DNA from: an uncultured Phycisphaerae bacterium
Lineage (GTDB): Bacteria > Planctomycetota > Phycisphaerae > UBA1845 > Fen-1342
Direction: 5' to 3'
DNA: 64,000 bases
Assembly (NCBI GenBank): GCA_937928595.1
Contig: CALGJV010000013.1
Span: forward strand, 161,693-225,692
Shown here one piece after another: positions 36,859-46,400 of the stretch (the stretch's first letter is position 1; the number at the start of each line of letters is the position of its first letter). Position numbers and translations under genes: made by a program. A model generated the notes under the pieces. That model did not search any database. It saw only the letters and a list, made by a program, of their open reading frames with translations, and was not told where the DNA came from.

Positions 36859-37716
36859 CTAACCGTGTTTCCCGGAGAGCAGCTCGTCGATGAGCCGGGC
36901 GACGCCTCCGGCGTCGTTCGACGCCGTAACGTGCCGTGCGACCGCGCGCAGCCGGGGGTTGGCGTTCTCCATGGCGACGCCGAGCCCGGCGCTCTGAACC
37001 ATCTCGAGGTCGTTCACGTCGTCGCCCACCGCGACCGTGTGTCGCGGATCAATGTTCCACCGCCGGCAAAGCTCCTGGAGCCCGGCCCACTTGCTGACGC
37101 CGGCCGCGAACACCTCCACGAGTGACAGGTTGTACGGCGGGGCGTGCAGGACGTTGTGGACGAGGCGGCCGTCAAACGCGACCCGCAGCGCGGCCGAGAC
37201 CGGTTCCAGCGCCGCTTCATCATCAATCACAGACAGCCGCACTGGCTCCGGTGCGTCGGCGGGCAGGTCCCGCACCTCCCGCACGACGCAAGGTGACTTG
37301 GCCACCCAGCGGTCGACGGCCGGATGCCGCCGCGGTCCGTCCAACACGAAGCCGTCGAAGCCGGCGGTGTCGGCGTCGGCCAGCCACAGCACCGTGTAGT
37401 CGCGCTCCTGGAACCACGCCGTCGCCGCCCGCGCCAGCGGCAGGTCGATCGCGCGCCGCGCGAGCGTGCGGCCGGTGGCGACGTCCGTGACCAGCGCGCC
37501 GAACACCGTGACGGTGGCGTCGAGGTCCAGGCCGATTTCGGCGATGACGGGGCGGGTCTCGGTGAACGCCCGGCCGGTGCAGAGCACGATTTTCAGACCG
37601 GCGGCGTGTGCCCGGTGCAGGGCGTCGCGGTTCACGTCCGGAAGCCGGTGCTGGGAGTCCAGCAGCGTGCCATCGAGGTCGATCGCGATGAGGCGCCAGG
37701 GCCGTCCGTCCGCCAC
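36859..37716 (-). CDS. Cof-type HAD-IIB phosphatase
   Basis: HAD hydrolase of 285 residues. Motif I is LIAIDLDGTLLDSQHRLP, motif II is KIVLCTGRAF, and the C-terminal motif IV is HTVAVGDDVNDLEMVQSAGLGVAMENA. Together with the large cap this defines the Cof/YidA group. Such enzymes remove phosphate from sugar phosphates or flavin/PLP; the substrate cannot be told. GTG 37716 was preferred since a GGAG lies ten bases upstream and the conserved part starts right after; GTG 37731 would add five residues. It is the first gene of a HAD-psd-pssA cluster. Confidence 0.88.
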   Translation of the reverse strand: MADGRPWRLIAIDLDGTLLDSQHRLPDVNRDALHRAHAAGLKIVLCTGRAFTETRPVIAEIGLDLDATVTVFGALVTDVATGRTLARRAIDLPLARAATAWFQERDYTVLWLADADTAGFDGFVLDGPRRHPAVDRWVAKSPCVVREVRDLPADAPEPVRLSVIDDEAALEPVSAALRVAFDGRLVHNVLHAPPYNLSLVEVFAAGVSKWAGLQELCRRWNIDPRHTVAVGDDVNDLEMVQSAGLGVAMENANPRLRAVARHVTASNDAGGVARLIDELLSGKHG

Positions 37717-37811
37717 GTACAAGTTCTCCACGCCCGCCCCGGCGCGCCATTGTCGCGCAAACGCCGCCGGGCCGCAAAGCGCGGCGGGCCTGTGGCGGCG
37801 GCGGGCGCGGG

Positions 37812-37817
37812 TATACT
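37812..37817 (+). promoter_or_regulatory. Putative -10 box TATACT for nadK
   Basis: GGGTATACTGCGCG stands 20 bases before the nadK ATG. Transcription from it would start just before the ribosome-binding site (GGAGGAGG), giving a leader of roughly 15 bases. Confidence 0.45.
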
Positions 37818-37837
37818 GCGCGCCGGAGGAGGTGCGG

Positions 37838-38719
37838 ATGACACCGCCCGCCCAACGCGACGAGCGTACCGCGCAGCGCGTGCACAGCGTGGCCCTGATC
37901 GGCTCGCCCGACAAGCCGGGCGCCACGGAGACGCTGGCCCGCGCCGGCCGGTGGCTGGCGGGCCGGGCCGCCGTCGTGTTCAGCAAGATCACGTACGACA
38001 GCGCCCGCGCGCTGGCCGCGCACCCGGATTTGCTGATGGTGCTGGGGGGCGACGGCACGCTGATCGCGGCCGTGCACGGGCTGGGCCGCGATCAGATCCC
38101 GATCCTCGGCGTGAACCTGGGCAAGCTCGGCTACCTCGCGGACTTCACGATCGACGAGCTCGAGGCCGAGGGCGACTTTCTCTTTGCGGAACAACTGCCG
38201 CTGACCCGCCGCTCGCTGATGCACGTCGTGCTGGAGCGCGACGGACAGGTCCGCGTCGAGTCCCCGGCGGTGAACGACTGCGTGCTCTTCGCCGGCGCGC
38301 CGTTTCACATGATCGAGCTGCGCGTCGCGGTGGACGGGGACGAGGTCGCCAGCATCCGCGGCGACGGCCTGATCATCGCGACGCCGTCCGGCTCGACCGC
38401 GCACAACCTCGCCGCCGGCGGGCCGATTGTCGAACCGACCGGCGAGGCGTTCATCCTGACGCCGATCTGCCCCCAGGCGCTGACGTACCGCCCGCTCGTC
38501 CTCAACGCCGGGCGGCGCATCGTCGTGCGGGTCGTGCAGGCCAACGCCGGCACCAGCGTCGCTATGGACGGCCGCCTCGTCGAGCCTGTTACGGTCGGCG
38601 ATCGGGTCGTCATCTCGCGTTATCCGGCTGATTTTCTGCTGGTGCGCAACCCGCGCCGGTCCGAATGGCACGCGCTGCGGCGCAAGCTGCGCTGGGGCGA
38701 AGGTCCCAACATCCAGTAA
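37838..38719 (+). CDS. nadK: NAD kinase
   Basis: Phosphorylates NAD to NADP. The 293-residue protein has the GGDGT motif (LMVLGGDGTLIAAVHG), NLGKLGYLADF, and the second conserved block GDGLIIATPSGSTAHNLAAGGP. The usual NE motif reads VNDCVLF, with Asp instead of Glu. ATG 37838 follows GGAGGAGG at good distance. It is divergent from the HAD gene. Confidence 0.94.
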   Translation: MTPPAQRDERTAQRVHSVALIGSPDKPGATETLARAGRWLAGRAAVVFSKITYDSARALAAHPDLLMVLGGDGTLIAAVHGLGRDQIPILGVNLGKLGYLADFTIDELEAEGDFLFAEQLPLTRRSLMHVVLERDGQVRVESPAVNDCVLFAGAPFHMIELRVAVDGDEVASIRGDGLIIATPSGSTAHNLAAGGPIVEPTGEAFILTPICPQALTYRPLVLNAGRRIVVRVVQANAGTSVAMDGRLVEPVTVGDRVVISRYPADFLLVRNPRRSEWHALRRKLRWGEGPNIQ

Positions 38720-38735
38720 AGGGGAGCGGGGGGCG

Positions 38736-39446
38736 TCACACCCGGGCGGGCAGCAGCATCGCCGCAAGGTCCTCGGAGGCCGCGGCGGACTTCACGGCCC
38801 GCGCCGGCACGCCCACGACGGTGGTCAGCGGCGGCACATCCTCGATGACGACCGAGCCGGCGCCGATGATCGCCTCGCAGCCGAGCGTCACGCGCGGCAC
38901 GATCGTCGCCCCCAGCCCCACGAACACGCCGGATTCGACCTTGACGCGGCCGGCGATCCGCACGCCGGGGCAGATGTGGCTGCCTTCGCCGATCATCGTC
39001 TGGTAGTCAATGATACACCCGGTGTTCAGGATCACCGAGTCGCCGATCTGACAGTGGGCGCACACGACCGCGCCCGCCGCGACCACCACGTTCCGCCCGA
39101 GCGTGACGCTGCGGGCGAGTGTCGCCGAGGGATGCACCGCGCTGACCAGCGGCAGTCCGCCGGCGTCGACTTCACGGGCCAACCCCCGCCGGACGCCGTT
39201 GTCGCCGATCGCGACGATGACGCCGTCCGCACCGTGCTCCGCGGCCAGGCGCGGCAGGGCGTCGATCCCCCCCAGCACGGGCACGCCGTCCACCCGCCGC
39301 CCGTGGATCTCGGCGTTATTGTCGAGGAACCCCACGACCTCGTCCCGCCCGGCCTGAAGCACGATGTCCAGCACGACGCGGCCGTGTCCGCCCGCGCCGA
39401 GGATCAGCAGTCGTCGCGGCGGGGGCAGTGTGGACGAACGAGCCAT
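38736..39446 (-). CDS. NeuD/PglD-type sugar O- or N-acetyltransferase
   Basis: Protein of 236 residues. The N-terminus is a PglD-like nucleotide-sugar-binding domain (LLILGAGGHGRVVLDIV...EVVGFLDNN). The C-terminal half consists of hexapeptide repeats forming a left-handed beta helix (NVVVAAGAVVCAHCQIGDSV, GCIIDYQTMIGEGSHICPGV), ending in VVGVPARAVKS. His in IDYQ...H and the repeats fit acetyl-CoA-dependent acetylation of sugars. It lies divergent from the exopolysaccharide operon and may modify its sugar, which is inference. Confidence 0.88.
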   Translation of the reverse strand: MARSSTLPPPRRLLILGAGGHGRVVLDIVLQAGRDEVVGFLDNNAEIHGRRVDGVPVLGGIDALPRLAAEHGADGVIVAIGDNGVRRGLAREVDAGGLPLVSAVHPSATLARSVTLGRNVVVAAGAVVCAHCQIGDSVILNTGCIIDYQTMIGEGSHICPGVRIAGRVKVESGVFVGLGATIVPRVTLGCEAIIGAGSVVIEDVPPLTTVVGVPARAVKSAAASEDLAAMLLPARV

Positions 39447-39788
39447 CGAATCGGTTTCGCTGGGCGACAGCGCCGGAGTAAGTGAGCCGCCGCCGGCCGC
39501 ACGCTCCGGGCGCTGGGACGGGGCCCAGAGTCCTATCGGGTGCCGGGCGTCGGCGGGCAAACCGACGCGCGGGCCCTGCGGGTCCGGCTCGCGAAACGCG
39601 CTGCCGGGAGCGTTTCTGGGGATGGGTCGATGCGGTTGCGGCCGAGGGCCGAGTCGAGCCGCGCGACCGCAGAGTTTTGGATGACGACGCGGAAACTGGA
39701 GCCACCCGCGACGAGGCCGTCGCAAGCCCGGAAGCCCAACGCGCCGATAACCTATCATGCTGCGGAGCGGAGCGGCGGCCGAGCCGAA

Positions 39789-39978
39789 CCGACCGGAGGC
39801 CGGGAGCGTATTTTGAGGCATCGGTGCGCACCGGTGCTCCAGACGCGGTCGTCGGTTTGACACGCGTTTGACGCGAGCATTACAGTTCGGCTTCGGTCCG
39901 AAAACGCGGCAGATGCCGGCCGGAGGCCGGGCTGGGTCGGTCCGCGCTCCGGTTCGCGTCGTGCCGGCGGGAGGCCGG
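39789..39978 (+). repeat. Three copies of a 15-bp palindromic element (CCGGCCGGAGGCCGG)
   Basis: Copies are at 39789-39803 (CCGACC-GGA-GGCCGG), 39916-39930 (CCGGCC-GGA-GGCCGG, perfect 6-bp stem with a GGA loop) and 39964-39978 (CCGGCG-GGA-GGCCGG). The last two are 48 bases apart in the presumed leader of the exopolysaccharide transcript. Confidence 0.55.
39857..39886 (+). promoter_or_regulatory. Putative sigma70 promoter of the exopolysaccharide/exosortase operon
   Basis: TTGACA (39857-39862), 18-base spacer, TACAGT (39881-39886). The -35 region is part of a direct repeat TTTGACaCGCG/TTTGACGCG with a period of 11 bases, about one helical turn. It would give a leader of about 125 bases. Confidence 0.55.
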
Positions 39979-40016
39979 ACGGACCTCGGAATGCAGTGTG
40001 TGGAGGAGTAGCAAGT

Positions 40017-41570
40017 ATGGAATCCCGTCGAACGCTGGGCGCTGCCCTCCGGGTCTGGTCCGCGCGGATCATCCTGGTCGGCGCGCTCTGGGGTTGCGCT
40101 GCGCTACCGCCGAACAGCTTTCTGGACCCGACCAAGGTCGGGCGTTTCGGGTCGGAGGTGGGCGAGCGCGGGATTCGGCAGGTGTTGACGCCGCGCGACA
40201 CGCCGCCGGGCGTGGCGGGGGCGACGGAGCCGGCGCCCGAGGATCTCGTGCCGGCGTACGTCGAGTACCGGCTGGGACCGGGTGACGTCCTCCAGGTTAC
40301 GGTCCAGGACCTGATCAGTCCCGGGCAGCCGTACCAGGCCTCGGTCGAGGTGAACCCGAGCGGTGAGATCCGACTGCCGGTGCTGGGGTCGGTGAAGGTT
40401 ACCGGCCTGTCCGAAAGCGACGTGGAGGAGGAGATTGCCAACCGCCTGCGGGAAGCGAACCTGCTGCCGCGGCCGATCGTTCTGGTGGTCGCGCAGGCCC
40501 GACGCGGACAACAGTATCAGATTCTGGGGGCGGTGGCCCGTGCGGGGCCGTACCCGATCGTCGAGCCGGACTGGCGACTGCTGGACGCGATCGGCTTCGC
40601 GGGCGACGTTTCCGCGACGGCGCGTCGGGCGTACGTGATCCGGCGGGCGGACACGAGCGGGCGGGCCGGTCCGACCGCGCCGCGGCCGGCGCCCACGCCG
40701 ACGAACGAGCTGATCGTTCCGCCGCCGGACGAGCCGCTGCCGGCGACGTTTTCGAGCGCGGCGGGCACGGGGCGGCGGGACGACCCGCCGCCGCCTTCGC
40801 GGCAAGACCTGGTGGACGTAATGACGCCGCCGGCTGGCACGACGAAGCCGGCGGCCGCTTCGCCGCCGGGCGCTGATCGGCCGTTTCCGCAGCTCATCTT
40901 CGATCCGCAGACGGGCGAGGTCATCGAGTCGCGCGGCACGCCGCCGCCGCCCGCGCCGGAGCGCCCGGGCGAGCCGCCGAAGCCGGCGGGGATCGGGATC
41001 GACGAGCCGTTCGACTGGAACGAGGTCGAGGAGCTGGCCCTGGACCAGCGTGTGATCGCGATCGACCTGACGGAGCTGCGGCGCGGGAACCCGCGTTTCA
41101 ACATCGTGATCCGCAACCGCGACGTGATCGAGGTGCCGATCGACACGGGCCTGTACTACATGATGGGCGAGATCGCGCGGCCGGGGGCGTACCCGTTCGG
41201 CGGGCGCGACATCACGATCAAGCAGGCGATCGCGGCGGCGGGCGGGATGACGCCGCTGGCGTTCCCGTCGCGGTGCGAGATCATCCGTCGCGAGCCGGGG
41301 ACCGAGAAGCAGCTCATGATCTCGGTGAACGTGGACCGGATCTTCGCGGGGCTCGAGGACGACTTCTACCTGCGGGACGACGACATCGTGAACGTCGGCA
41401 CGCACTTCGTCGCGCCGTTCCTGTTCGTGATTCGCAACTCGTTCCGGTTCACGTACGGGTTCGGCTTCGTGTACGACCGGAATTTCGCGGACAAGGACGC
41501 GTACAACGCCCGGCTCAACCCCGACAACCTGGCGATCGAGCGGGCGTCGCGGCGCGGTCTGCCGTTCTAG
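40017..41570 (+). CDS. Wza-like polysaccharide export lipoprotein
   Basis: Outer-membrane exporter of the polysaccharide biosynthesis/export family. The 517-residue protein has a lipobox (LVGALWGC) and the PES domain (YRLGPGDVLQVTVQDLISPG...NPSGEIRLPVLGSVKV). Two SLBB-type segments follow (QYQILGAVARAGPYPI; YYMMGEIARPGAYPFGGRDI), separated by a long Pro/Ala-rich insertion of about 110 residues that is unusual for the family. GGAGGAG lies eight bases before ATG 40017. It is the first gene of the operon with the exosortase and BY-kinase. Confidence 0.9.
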   Translation: MESRRTLGAALRVWSARIILVGALWGCAALPPNSFLDPTKVGRFGSEVGERGIRQVLTPRDTPPGVAGATEPAPEDLVPAYVEYRLGPGDVLQVTVQDLISPGQPYQASVEVNPSGEIRLPVLGSVKVTGLSESDVEEEIANRLREANLLPRPIVLVVAQARRGQQYQILGAVARAGPYPIVEPDWRLLDAIGFAGDVSATARRAYVIRRADTSGRAGPTAPRPAPTPTNELIVPPPDEPLPATFSSAAGTGRRDDPPPPSRQDLVDVMTPPAGTTKPAAASPPGADRPFPQLIFDPQTGEVIESRGTPPPPAPERPGEPPKPAGIGIDEPFDWNEVEELALDQRVIAIDLTELRRGNPRFNIVIRNRDVIEVPIDTGLYYMMGEIARPGAYPFGGRDITIKQAIAAAGGMTPLAFPSRCEIIRREPGTEKQLMISVNVDRIFAGLEDDFYLRDDDIVNVGTHFVAPFLFVIRNSFRFTYGFGFVYDRNFADKDAYNARLNPDNLAIERASRRGLPF

Positions 41571-41587
41571 TGGAGGACTGCGCCGCC

Positions 41588-42535
41588 ATGGCCGCCCGAC
41601 CCGCCGCGCCGACGCCGTGGCGTCTCGCGTTCGATCGCCCGGCGCAGTTCCAGGCGGGGCTGCTCGCGGTCGTGTTCGTCGCGGCGTTCTGGCACCTCCT
41701 GGATTTCGTGCCGCCGCAACTGGGCGAGTTGACCTACGCATGGGTGCACGAGCTCGACTGGTCGCATGGGCCGCTCATCCCGCTGTTCAGCGTGTACCTC
41801 GTGTACCAGCGCTGGGACGCGCTGCGCGGGCGCCCGGTGCGCCGCACGGGACTCGGCCTGGCCCTGCTCCCACTCGGGCTGCTGCTGTATGTGCTGTCGC
41901 TGTCGGGCACGATTCCGTTCGGCTACGCCCGCCCGCTGGCGATGATGATCACGCTGCTCGGGCTGATCATCGCGCTGTGCGGCCTGCCGGCCCTGCGGCA
42001 CCTGTGGCTGCCCTGGTTGTACCTGTTCTTCGCGATTCCCATTCCGCAGCGCCTGCACTTCGCGTGGACCAATCCGCTCCGGCGGGTCGCCGCGGAGGTG
42101 GCCGCCGCCGTACTCAACCTGATTCCGGGCCTGCACGGCGAGCGCATCGGCTCCAACCTGCGGTTCGAGTACAACGGCGTGCGGAGCGACATCGGCGTGG
42201 CGGACGCGTGCAGCGGCATGCGCAGCACGATCACGCTGTGCGCGCTGGGCGTGGCGGTCGCGTTCATGACCGACCGGCCACGCTGGCAGCGGATCGTGCT
42301 CGTGCTGGCGTGCGTGCCGATCGCGACGTTCTGCAACTTCATCCGCGTGACCATCACGTGCTGGCTGCACGTGTTCGTCGACCCGAAGTACGCCTCGGGT
42401 CAGTATCACATGGTGCTCGGGCTGGCGATCATGGCGCTGGCCTTCGGGCTGTTCATGGGCCTGGGCTGGCTGCTCGACCGCCTCGTGGTCGAGGAAGCGG
42501 ACGACGAGCCCGCGCCCGAGGCGGCTCCCCGATGA
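41588..42535 (+). CDS. Exosortase
   Basis: Integral membrane transpeptidase-like enzyme that sorts proteins with C-terminal (PEP-CTERM-like) signals to the surface. The 315-residue protein has about eight hydrophobic segments and the three catalytic residues of the family: Cys208 (VADACSGMRS), Arg253 (FCNFIRVTIT) and His274 (GQYHMVLGL). ATG 41588 follows GGAGGACT. It lies 17 bases after the exporter gene and seven bases before the EpsI-like gene. No substrate with a PEP motif is seen in this window. Confidence 0.93.
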   Translation: MAARPAAPTPWRLAFDRPAQFQAGLLAVVFVAAFWHLLDFVPPQLGELTYAWVHELDWSHGPLIPLFSVYLVYQRWDALRGRPVRRTGLGLALLPLGLLLYVLSLSGTIPFGYARPLAMMITLLGLIIALCGLPALRHLWLPWLYLFFAIPIPQRLHFAWTNPLRRVAAEVAAAVLNLIPGLHGERIGSNLRFEYNGVRSDIGVADACSGMRSTITLCALGVAVAFMTDRPRWQRIVLVLACVPIATFCNFIRVTITCWLHVFVDPKYASGQYHMVLGLAIMALAFGLFMGLGWLLDRLVVEEADDEPAPEAAPR

Positions 42536-42542
42536 GGCGGCA

Positions 42543-43400
42543 GTGACCGTGGGCGAATTGAGCCACGAATCCCGACCGGCCGCCGCCTCGGCGGCGAACC
42601 GCGGTGCGACGGCGGGCCTCGGCCGCGCCAGCGCGCGGTACTGGGGCTGCCTGGCGGGGCTGGCCGTCGCGGCGGTCGGGGTGCATGTGCTGCCGGGCGT
42701 GCTGGGCGTGTACTTCCGCAAGGATCCGGTGCCGCTGAAGAAGTCACTGGCGCTGTTCGACTTCCGGCAGCTCGGACCGCGGTACGTGCGGCATCCCGAC
42801 ACCGACCGCATGACGATGTCGGAAGACCAGATCGACAGCCTCGGGACGCGCGAGTTCCTGACGGCCTACGTGACGGATACACAGCGTGCGGAGACCGACC
42901 CGCTGCGGCTGGCGCAGGTGCTGGTGACGTACTACACCGGCAAGCCGGACCTCGTGCCGCACGTGCCGGACGAGTGTTACGTCGCCGGCGGGTTCGAGCC
43001 AGTGGGTCAGGCCGAGACGGTCGCCGTCGCCGTGCCCGGCGTGGGCGCGCCCGGGGACCGGGTGCCGGTGCGGGTGCGGCAGTTCCGCGTGGCCAAGGGC
43101 CCGCAACTGGGCGGCGGGGGCGGCGTGCTGACCGTGATGTACTTCTTCCACATCAACAACGCGTACGCCTCGAGCCGCGACGAAGTGCGGTTGCGCTTCG
43201 TCCGGGACCTGTTCCAACCGTACGCCTACTACGCGAAGATCGAAGTGTGCTTCCCGCAGTCCGGCAGCCTGGCGCCGGACCGGTCGCGGGATGAGTCGCT
43301 GGCGGCGGTCGCGCCGCTGCTCGAAGCGCTCTTGCCGGTCCTGCTGCGGGAGCACATTGACCTGAGCAAGTTCGAGACCCCGGCCGCGGCCGGGAGGTGA
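42543..43400 (+). CDS. EpsI-like exosortase-associated protein
   Basis: Protein of 285 residues with one N-terminal membrane segment (about residues 35-58). The periplasmic domain contains ALFDFRQLGPRYVRH, VTYYTGKPDLVPHVPDECY, and late VMYFFHINNAYASSRDEVR. The position after an exosortase and the layout fit the EpsI family (DUF3485), whose role is not known but is needed for exopolysaccharide production in some species. The start is GTG 42543; GTG 42552 is also possible. The TGA ends 17 bases before the ATG of the TPR gene. Confidence 0.7.
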   Translation: MTVGELSHESRPAAASAANRGATAGLGRASARYWGCLAGLAVAAVGVHVLPGVLGVYFRKDPVPLKKSLALFDFRQLGPRYVRHPDTDRMTMSEDQIDSLGTREFLTAYVTDTQRAETDPLRLAQVLVTYYTGKPDLVPHVPDECYVAGGFEPVGQAETVAVAVPGVGAPGDRVPVRVRQFRVAKGPQLGGGGGVLTVMYFFHINNAYASSRDEVRLRFVRDLFQPYAYYAKIEVCFPQSGSLAPDRSRDESLAAVAPLLEALLPVLLREHIDLSKFETPAAAGR

Positions 43401-43417
43401 GACGAGGGTTCGGGCCC

Positions 43418-46400
43418 ATGGCCAAAAGGAAACGTCTGAACACCGGGCTGGTCGCGTTCCTGACCGTCATGGGCATGATCCTGACGGTGTCGGTGGTGGC
43501 GCTGCTGGTCCGGCAGGGCACGCAGCGGGATCCGAAGGTGCTGGCGGAGAACGCGGAGCGCCAGCTCGAGAAGGGCGACCTGGCGAAGGCCGCGGAGTTC
43601 TACCAGCGGGCGTACCAGGCGACGCAGGAAACGGAGCCGGAGTACCTGATCCGCGCGGCGCGCTGCATCTTCCGACTGGGATTTCTGAACGATTGGTTCC
43701 GGCTGCTCGACCAGGCGCGGACCCGCGCGCCGAACGAGCCGCGGTGGCATGAGGAGACGCTGGTCGGCATCTGGCGCGTGCAGGAGCTGACCGGCAGTCG
43801 CACCGCCTTCGCCAGCCAGCAGCGCGAGCGGGCGAACGATCTGCTGGGCACCGCCGGAACCGTGTCCGACACCGCGGGCGCGCCAGCGGCCGCGGATGGG
43901 GGCGGGCTGCTGGATCGACTCGCCGCCGCGGGCAACCTGCCCGCTGCGCGGCAGCGGTACCTGCAGGAGCTGCGGCTGCTGGCGCTGGCGTCGCGGGCCC
44001 GGGCGCTGACGGCGCTGGCGGCCGAGAGCGCCGCCGAGGCGGTGCAACAGGCGATTGACGCGGCGGTGGCGCTGGACAAGCAGATGCAGGGCGGGAGCGC
44101 GGAAGGGCCCACCGACCCGCGCGTCGTCCTGACGTTCCTGGACGCGGAAGCCCGTCGGACGAACGAGGACCTGACCCGCATGCAGGTCGCGCAACGACCC
44201 CGCAACGAGCTGGAGGAGCGCGCCGCGGCGTTTCGCACGCTGCGTGCCCAGGCGCTCGCCCGCGCGCTCGACGCGCACCCCGACAGCGCGGCGCTGGTGA
44301 ACGCCTACGTGGCGGCCCACAGCGAGGCGGCCCTAACCGGCGAAAGCCCCGCGGAGCGCGACGCGGTCCTCGCCGCGGTGATCGAACGCCTGCGCCCGAC
44401 CGCCGCAGGTCTGCGCGAACGGCTGAAGACGCTGCCGGAGGAGCTCGGGCGTTTGCGCGAGGCTCGCCGGCGGGGCGGCGAGGGAGACGCGGGTGAGACC
44501 CTCGATAGCCGCCTGCGCGACGTGCGGGAGGGCCTGGATCGGGTGCAGGAGAACGCGCCGGACGTCTTCTTCGCACTGGCCCGGGTCCTGGCGTTCCGCG
44601 CGGACCTGCGGCGAGCGGGCGGGGGCACGCAGGCCGGCGAGCTGTCACAGTCGGAGCGCGCCGAGATCGAGGAGTGGGTGACCCGGGCGCTGGAGCTCGA
44701 GCCCGCCCTGTACGAGGCGTACGTGCTGCGGGCCAATCTCAAGCTGGTCGGGACCGAGGCCGCGGCGACGCAGCCGTCGCTCGACCGGTTCCGGGCCGCG
44801 CTGGAGCAGTTCGAGACGGCGGCGCGCGAAACGGCGAACCTGCCGGAGATCAACCTCCGGGCCCGCCTGACCGACGAGCAGCGCGTTCGCCTGCTCTTGC
44901 GCGGCTTCCGCACCGCGCTCGAGGCGTACCGCGCTTTCCGGCGCGAGGCGGCTGCGTCGGAGTTCCTCGAGAAGGCCAACTATTTCCGCGGGCTGGCCGA
45001 GGTCAAGTCGCCCGACAGTCCGTACACGCTGGTCATGAACGGCGAGTACGCGATCGAGCGCGGCGACCTGACCAACGCGATCCTCGCCTACCAGCGGGCC
45101 GCCGAGCGCTTCACCGACGCGGCCGCCTGGTTGCGCGATCCGGACGTGGGCCGCAGCACCCCGCGGGAGATGCTGGCGCGGCTGTATTTCCAGCAGGGGC
45201 AGTACGGCGAAGCTCTCACGCAGGCCGAGGCCGCCCTGGAGCAGTATCGCCGCGTGGGACAGCCCGCCACGCTGCCGTTGCTCGTCTCCGCGGCCGAGGC
45301 CCTCCTGCGTCTGGATCGGGCCGGCGCGGCCCAGGACCTCCTGAAGCCGTACGACGGCGACTGGCGCGGCAACCGCCAGTACGCCGAGTTGCGGGCCCGC
45401 GTGCTGGGGGCGCTGGGCCGGCGGGAGGAGGCCGCTGAGTGGTTGCGCGACGTGGCCGCCGGCGCCGAGGGGGACGCGGCCGTCGAACAGGCCCGCGCGA
45501 AAGCAATCCAGGGCGACTTCGCGGGCGCCGAGCAGCAGCTCGTCGGCCTGCTCGCGCAGTCGGACCTGAACGAGGCGCAGCAGCGCCGCGCACGGGACGC
45601 GCTGCTGCGCGTGCGCCTGGCGGGCGGGCAGCAGGCCGTGGCCCAGGGCGACGCCGCGACCGCGATTGCCCGGCTCACGGCGGTCGTCACCGACGCCGCG
45701 GCCGGCGACGCGGACGTTCGCGAAGCGATTCAGTGGCTGTTGCAGCTCGGCGCCGCCGAGCAGCACGAGGCGGCGGTGCGCGCTGCGCTCGAGCCGCTCG
45801 TCGTGAATCCGCCGCGACCGAACCTCGACCGGTTCATCCGCGGCGGCCTGATCAGCATCACGCTGAAGGACAAGGCGGAGCGGGAGAAGGCGCTGCTGGA
45901 CCTGATCGCCCAGAACCCGGACCCGGACGGGCGGGCGCGCGAGGAACTGTCGTTCTACGCTTCGCAGGGACGTTTCGAGGAAGCCCTGCCCCGGCTGACC
46001 ACGCTGCGCCAGATGCGGCCGGACGACCTCGACCTGCTCGAGCAGGAAATGCGCATCCGCCTGCAACTGGGCCAGGTGGAGGAGGCGGCCCGCCTGATCC
46101 CGCCCCTGGAGAGGTACAACAACAATGCCGGCTACGACAACGCCGGCGGCGCAACCTATCGCGGCCAGGTCGCGTTGGCGCGGGCGCAGACGGCGTCGGG
46201 CGGGCGGGCCGGCGTGGAGGCGGCGCGGCCGGCGGCCGAGGCTGCGATCCGGGAGTACCGCACGGCGATCGAGCGGCTGCCGCGTTCGTCGGAGCTGATG
46301 TTCCGGCTGGGGCAGGCGTACATTCTCGCGGGTCGCCCGGGCGAGGCCCGTGACGCGCTGGAAGAGGCCCGGGCGATCAACCCCCGGGACATCGACGTCC

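Larger units (their letters stand above)
39447..40016 (+). other. 570-base intergenic region controlling the exopolysaccharide operon
   Basis: No credible gene is seen; open frames here are short and lack start sites. It contains a good sigma70-type promoter at 39857-39886 and three copies of a 15-base GC-rich palindromic element, one before and two after the promoter. GGAGGAG at 40002-40008 is the ribosome-binding site for the first gene. Confidence 0.5.

Noticed and set aside
43397..43417. GTG start for the giant TPR gene overlapping the EpsI-like stop
   Set aside because: GTGA overlaps occur elsewhere here, but ATG 43418 has a better-spaced GAGGG and begins the basic-plus-membrane anchor.
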